From Candidatus Calidifonticultor daggyaiensis (lineage in GTDB: Bacteria > Actinomycetota > Humimicrobiia > Humimicrobiales > Humimicrobiaceae): 9,759 bases of DNA. A program made the position numbers and the translations under genes. The notes beneath the pieces were generated by a model that saw nothing but the letters and a program-made list of their open reading frames with translations, had not been told where the DNA came from and did no database searches. The DNA lies in NCBI GenBank assembly GCA_015661035.1, contig JACVJA010000026.1, forward strand, positions 1-9,759. The letters run 5' to 3'. How positions within the stretch are numbered: position 1 is the first letter of the stretch; each line of letters starts with the position of its first letter. Shown here piece by piece: positions 6,993 through 9,759 of the stretch.

Positions 6993-8042
6993 TTAAAATG
7001 TTTTTATTATTTCCTTTATTTCGCTACTTAATAATTTCATTTTTCTGCAATTAATACACTGCACTTCAAATATGCTATCTAATATTGGACTCCCGCAGTT
7101 TACACATCTTTTAAATTCTTTACTTATTAATAAAATTTTTTTATTTTCAATTAATGTTTTTAAATTATTAAAATATAGATATTTAATCGCACCTTCAGAA
7201 CATGCTTTTATGCAAAGTCCGCATTTTGTGCAGTATACAGGTTCTTGAAAAATACAAGCTGTATCATTCTCCTCAGCATAAGAAATTGAACTTAAGGGAC
7301 AAAGATTATAACAGGTACCACAAAAATTACACTTGCTGGCATCAATTGTTAATTCATACCATGGCAAAATGGATTCTTCCATATATTCATTTTTTATTGT
7401 ACCAAGCAATTTAAGTCCATAAGCCAATAAACTTTGTTCTTGATATTTAATTTTTCCCCAATAAGATAAAACAACCCCATCCGTTAAAGTTTTTAGAATT
7501 TTATTTTTAAAGAAATTTATAGCATCAGATCTGTTAAACGACTTAATAAAAAAGGGTTCTATAACAACCTTTTTATTTGTATAAAAATGCTTTAATATAT
7601 TTTTACAAATTTTTACCTTTTTTTTTAATTCTATATCAACCTTAAGATTGCAGCTCTTACAATCCCCTGGTGAAAGAATTACATTAATAATTTGATCATC
7701 TGAAAATGTAAGCAATATAGTTTCTAAATCCAGTATACCAAGGCAAGAAGAATACTCACCTCCTAAAGAATTATGGCAGAGATAAACAAAATTATGTTCT
7801 TTAACAATCCCGCAAGGTTTAAAATTAAAATTAATAACTCTAGTAGGGCAATATATCTTGCAAAGGCCGCAGTAGTCACATTTCTTTTTATCAATAATAA
7901 TGCCATTTTCAGTAGTACTAACTGCTTGTTTTTTGCAAATATTTATACAATTTTTACAATCTAAATATTTATATTTACGGAGACAACTTTCTTTATTTAT
8001 TTCAATTTCATTTACTAAAAATTTAAACCATTCAATATACAT
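6993..8042 (-). CDS. Multi-cluster 4Fe-4S protein with zinc-ribbon-like C-terminus
   Basis: This is a predicted cytoplasmic electron carrier or assembly factor. No transmembrane span or export signal is visible. Numbered from the ATG at 8042 (349 residues), an N-terminal ferredoxin pair has C20-x8-C29-x2-C32-x3-C36 and C55-x2-C58-x2-C61-x3-C65. A middle region has C89, SCLGILD (C100) and SPGDCKSC (C128, C131), loosely like the MvhD/HdrA-associated delta domain. A second ferredoxin pair has C238/241/244/248 and C271/274/277/281. The tail has CVNC (313-316) and CINC (329-332), a probable zinc ribbon. A TTG at 8048 two codons earlier is an alternative start; neither has a clear ribosome site. 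It lies 66 bp downstream of the molybdopterin oxidoreductase, probably cotranscribed and serving it. It does not look like the usual TtrB/DmsB subunit. The coding call is secure; the role is inferred. Confidence 0.85.
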   Translation of the reverse strand: MYIEWFKFLVNEIEINKESCLRKYKYLDCKNCINICKKQAVSTTENGIIIDKKKCDYCGLCKIYCPTRVINFNFKPCGIVKEHNFVYLCHNSLGGEYSSCLGILDLETILLTFSDDQIINVILSPGDCKSCNLKVDIELKKKVKICKNILKHFYTNKKVVIEPFFIKSFNRSDAINFFKNKILKTLTDGVVLSYWGKIKYQEQSLLAYGLKLLGTIKNEYMEESILPWYELTIDASKCNFCGTCYNLCPLSSISYAEENDTACIFQEPVYCTKCGLCIKACSEGAIKYLYFNNLKTLIENKKILLISKEFKRCVNCGSPILDSIFEVQCINCRKMKLLSSEIKEIIKTF

Positions 8043-8108
8043 AATCAAATAATTTATATATTTTAATATCTAAACTTTTTTTATTTTAGTATCTGAATTC
8101 TTTAATAT

Positions 8109-9759
8109 CTATAATTTAGTTAGCTTTATAAAAGTATCAAAAAAAGAAGCGCTTCCTCCTATAGGATCTGAAAGAGGAGTATTTTTTAGCACAGGATCCA
8201 CATCCATTAAAGGATTTGGCGAAATACCTTTTCTTCGTCTTTTATCCCCTTTAATATTTTTGCCATCTATAACTGTGTCATTACTGCCATAAGCCCAGTG
8301 CCCAAAATGATGTGAAATGCTTATTACTCCTGGTTTTATACCTTCAGTTAATTTAATTTTAGCTATCAATTCGATAAAATCACCGTTTCCAAGGTCAATA
8401 ACTCCATTTGGATTCGAAGAAGAAGTCACTCTTACAAGGTCATCATTTTTAAGTCCTAGTCTTTTAGCATCCTTACTGTTTATTAAAACCATGTTTTCAC
8501 TCATTAGACCTAAAGTCCAATAGTTTGATGCAGTCCTGCTTTGAGTGTGGAAGATTTCTTTATAAGTTATTAAATGAAAATCATACCCATTTTTTCTTAA
8601 CGAATTTCCTATTGAGTCTCTTTGATCAATATAAATGGAAATGCCAGAAAAATTGCCACCTGTACCTGAATGTTTAACATCTGCAACCTCTTCTAAATAA
8701 AATCTTAGGAGGTTTTGAAATTTATGACTTACATATGGGCCTTTATAAGCGTCTTCTGATGACTCAAAACGGCCTCCCCTGTTAAGAACAAATACCACTC
8801 TGCCCCAATCTTCTAAATTTACTGCTTTTTTCCATCTTTCATAATCAAAAACACTTTTTGGCAAGTGCCTTCTTGATTTTTTAAATAAATCTATTTCTGA
8901 ATTACTGGCAGCTGCAACTGCATCTTTGCCATTAGGTTTATCACCAAATGCAATATTTGCAACAAGTTTTAGATAATAATCTTCTGGCCTATCAAGATTC
9001 ATTCCGTTGCCAAAAGCATTTTTGCCAAAACCAGAAAGATTTAGCTTTTTTGCAATAGCTATGATAACTGCTTCTAAAGAAACGGGCATTTCTTCTTCAT
9101 CAATTTTTACAGTTTCAGTCAATGGGGCTATTACCGGTTGTCTTACTTTGCTTACCGCGCTTTGAATATCAGGAACTGGATGTGGAAATCCCCATCTTTC
9201 AAAAAAAGTTATATCAGGAAATATATAATCTGCATACATCGATGTCTCACTGACAACAATATCACATGAAATTAAAAGAGGAATCTTATTTATATCTTTA
9301 AGTATTTCTATCTGCTTATGGCCTGCAGGAGTAGCATAAATTGGCGTACCCATGTGGATAAAAAGAATTTTAATATCATAAGGGTAGCCATCGCTTGCTG
9401 AAGGAATAACTTCCTGGTAAATATTTGAGCTTAATGGATACCATGGCCTTCGTGCAGGATAGCCCTCATCATTAAAAAGTGTGCTTTCTTCGTATTTTGC
9501 TTTCTCTCTTGTTATAGGTATTCCAAATGGAGATAATTTGCTAGGATGTAATTTTTTGATATCAAATGGACCATTAGCTTTATCGCCAAACTCATGCCAG
9601 TGGCCACCGCCAATTGTAAATCCACCTTTCCAATCAATATTTCCTATTAAAAGATTTAGATAAATAAGTGCTTGTGCATTATAAAAACCATTAGTATGCT
9701 GGACTGAACCTCTATAAAATTCTACGGCTGCTCTTTTGCCATGGGATGTAAGCTCATCT
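8109..9759 (-). CDS. Molybdopterin (bis-MGD) oxidoreductase catalytic subunit, TtrA-like; N-terminus cut by window
   Basis: The frame is open from the right edge (first full codon at 9758-9756) to the TAG at 8111-8109, giving 549 visible residues; the Met at 9353 is internal. This is the C-terminal half of a large DMSO-reductase-superfamily enzyme. Visible landmarks are EFYRGSVQHTNGFY (13-26) and LLIGNIDWKGG (36-46), the family stretch in the cofactor-binding core; ETSMYADYIFP and ERWG (171-181 and just after), typical of the superfamily; and a C-terminal dinucleotide-binding domain (about 391-549) with RLGLKNDDLVRVTSSSNP and HHFGHWAYG. The ending DPIGGSASFFDT suggests the tetrathionate reductase TtrA/ArrA-like group. 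The ligand residue to the metal, the iron-sulfur motif and any Tat signal lie outside the window, so substrate and Mo or W choice are not decidable. The iron-sulfur gene follows 66 bp downstream. Confidence 0.88.
   Translation of the reverse strand, partial: DELTSHGKRAAVEFYRGSVQHTNGFYNAQALIYLNLLIGNIDWKGGFTIGGGHWHEFGDKANGPFDIKKLHPSKLSPFGIPITREKAKYEESTLFNDEGYPARRPWYPLSSNIYQEVIPSASDGYPYDIKILFIHMGTPIYATPAGHKQIEILKDINKIPLLISCDIVVSETSMYADYIFPDITFFERWGFPHPVPDIQSAVSKVRQPVIAPLTETVKIDEEEMPVSLEAVIIAIAKKLNLSGFGKNAFGNGMNLDRPEDYYLKLVANIAFGDKPNGKDAVAAASNSEIDLFKKSRRHLPKSVFDYERWKKAVNLEDWGRVVFVLNRGGRFESSEDAYKGPYVSHKFQNLLRFYLEEVADVKHSGTGGNFSGISIYIDQRDSIGNSLRKNGYDFHLITYKEIFHTQSRTASNYWTLGLMSENMVLINSKDAKRLGLKNDDLVRVTSSSNPNGVIDLGNGDFIELIAKIKLTEGIKPGVISISHHFGHWAYGSNDTVIDGKNIKGDKRRRKGISPNPLMDVDPVLKNTPLSDPIGGSASFFDTFIKLTKL

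Noticed and set aside
8109..9353. A complete 414-residue oxidoreductase starting at the Met at 9353
   Set aside because: The frame continues without a stop to the right edge and carries conserved molybdopterin oxidoreductase sequence upstream of that Met.

Overview
The window is AT-rich DNA from a low-GC, probably anaerobic bacterium. Strong GGAGG-type ribosome binding sites precede pstA, pstB and phoU, and a molybdo/tungsto-pterin enzyme sits beside iron-sulfur proteins. A Clostridia-like or similar low-GC lineage would fit, but no feature here fixes the taxon.

Left part (1-4418, + strand): a phosphate-specific transport operon in the canonical order pstS-pstC-pstA-pstB-phoU. pstS is cut by the left edge. 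A 15-bp stem-loop and two sets of AT-rich direct repeats fill the pstS-pstC gap, where they could set the excess of binding protein over permease. pstC-pstA overlap by one base and pstA-pstB are one base apart; phoU follows after about 100 bp. Together the genes import phosphate and, through PhoU, report on its supply.

Right part (4460-9759, - strand, convergent with phoU): in transcription order, the C-terminal 549 codons of a large DMSO-reductase-superfamily molybdopterin oxidoreductase resembling the tetrathionate reductase TtrA group (N-terminus beyond the right edge); an unusual multi-cluster iron-sulfur protein with a CxxC zinc-ribbon-like tail; mobB (cofactor guanylation adaptor); tupA (tungstate-binding lipoprotein); and tupB (tungstate permease). 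These read as a metal-supply, cofactor and enzyme set, suggesting that the oxidoreductase may use tungsten, although it could equally use molybdenum. No tupC ATPase follows tupB: phoU occupies that place in the opposite direction.

The main points of interest are the ATPase-less tupAB pair, the poorly known iron-sulfur protein, a 20-bp exact repeat shared by two intergenic regions of the minus-strand cluster, and the hairpin plus tandem repeats between pstS and pstC. I see no mobile elements, CRISPR arrays, rRNA or tRNA genes. No stretch longer than about 225 bases lacks a gene.
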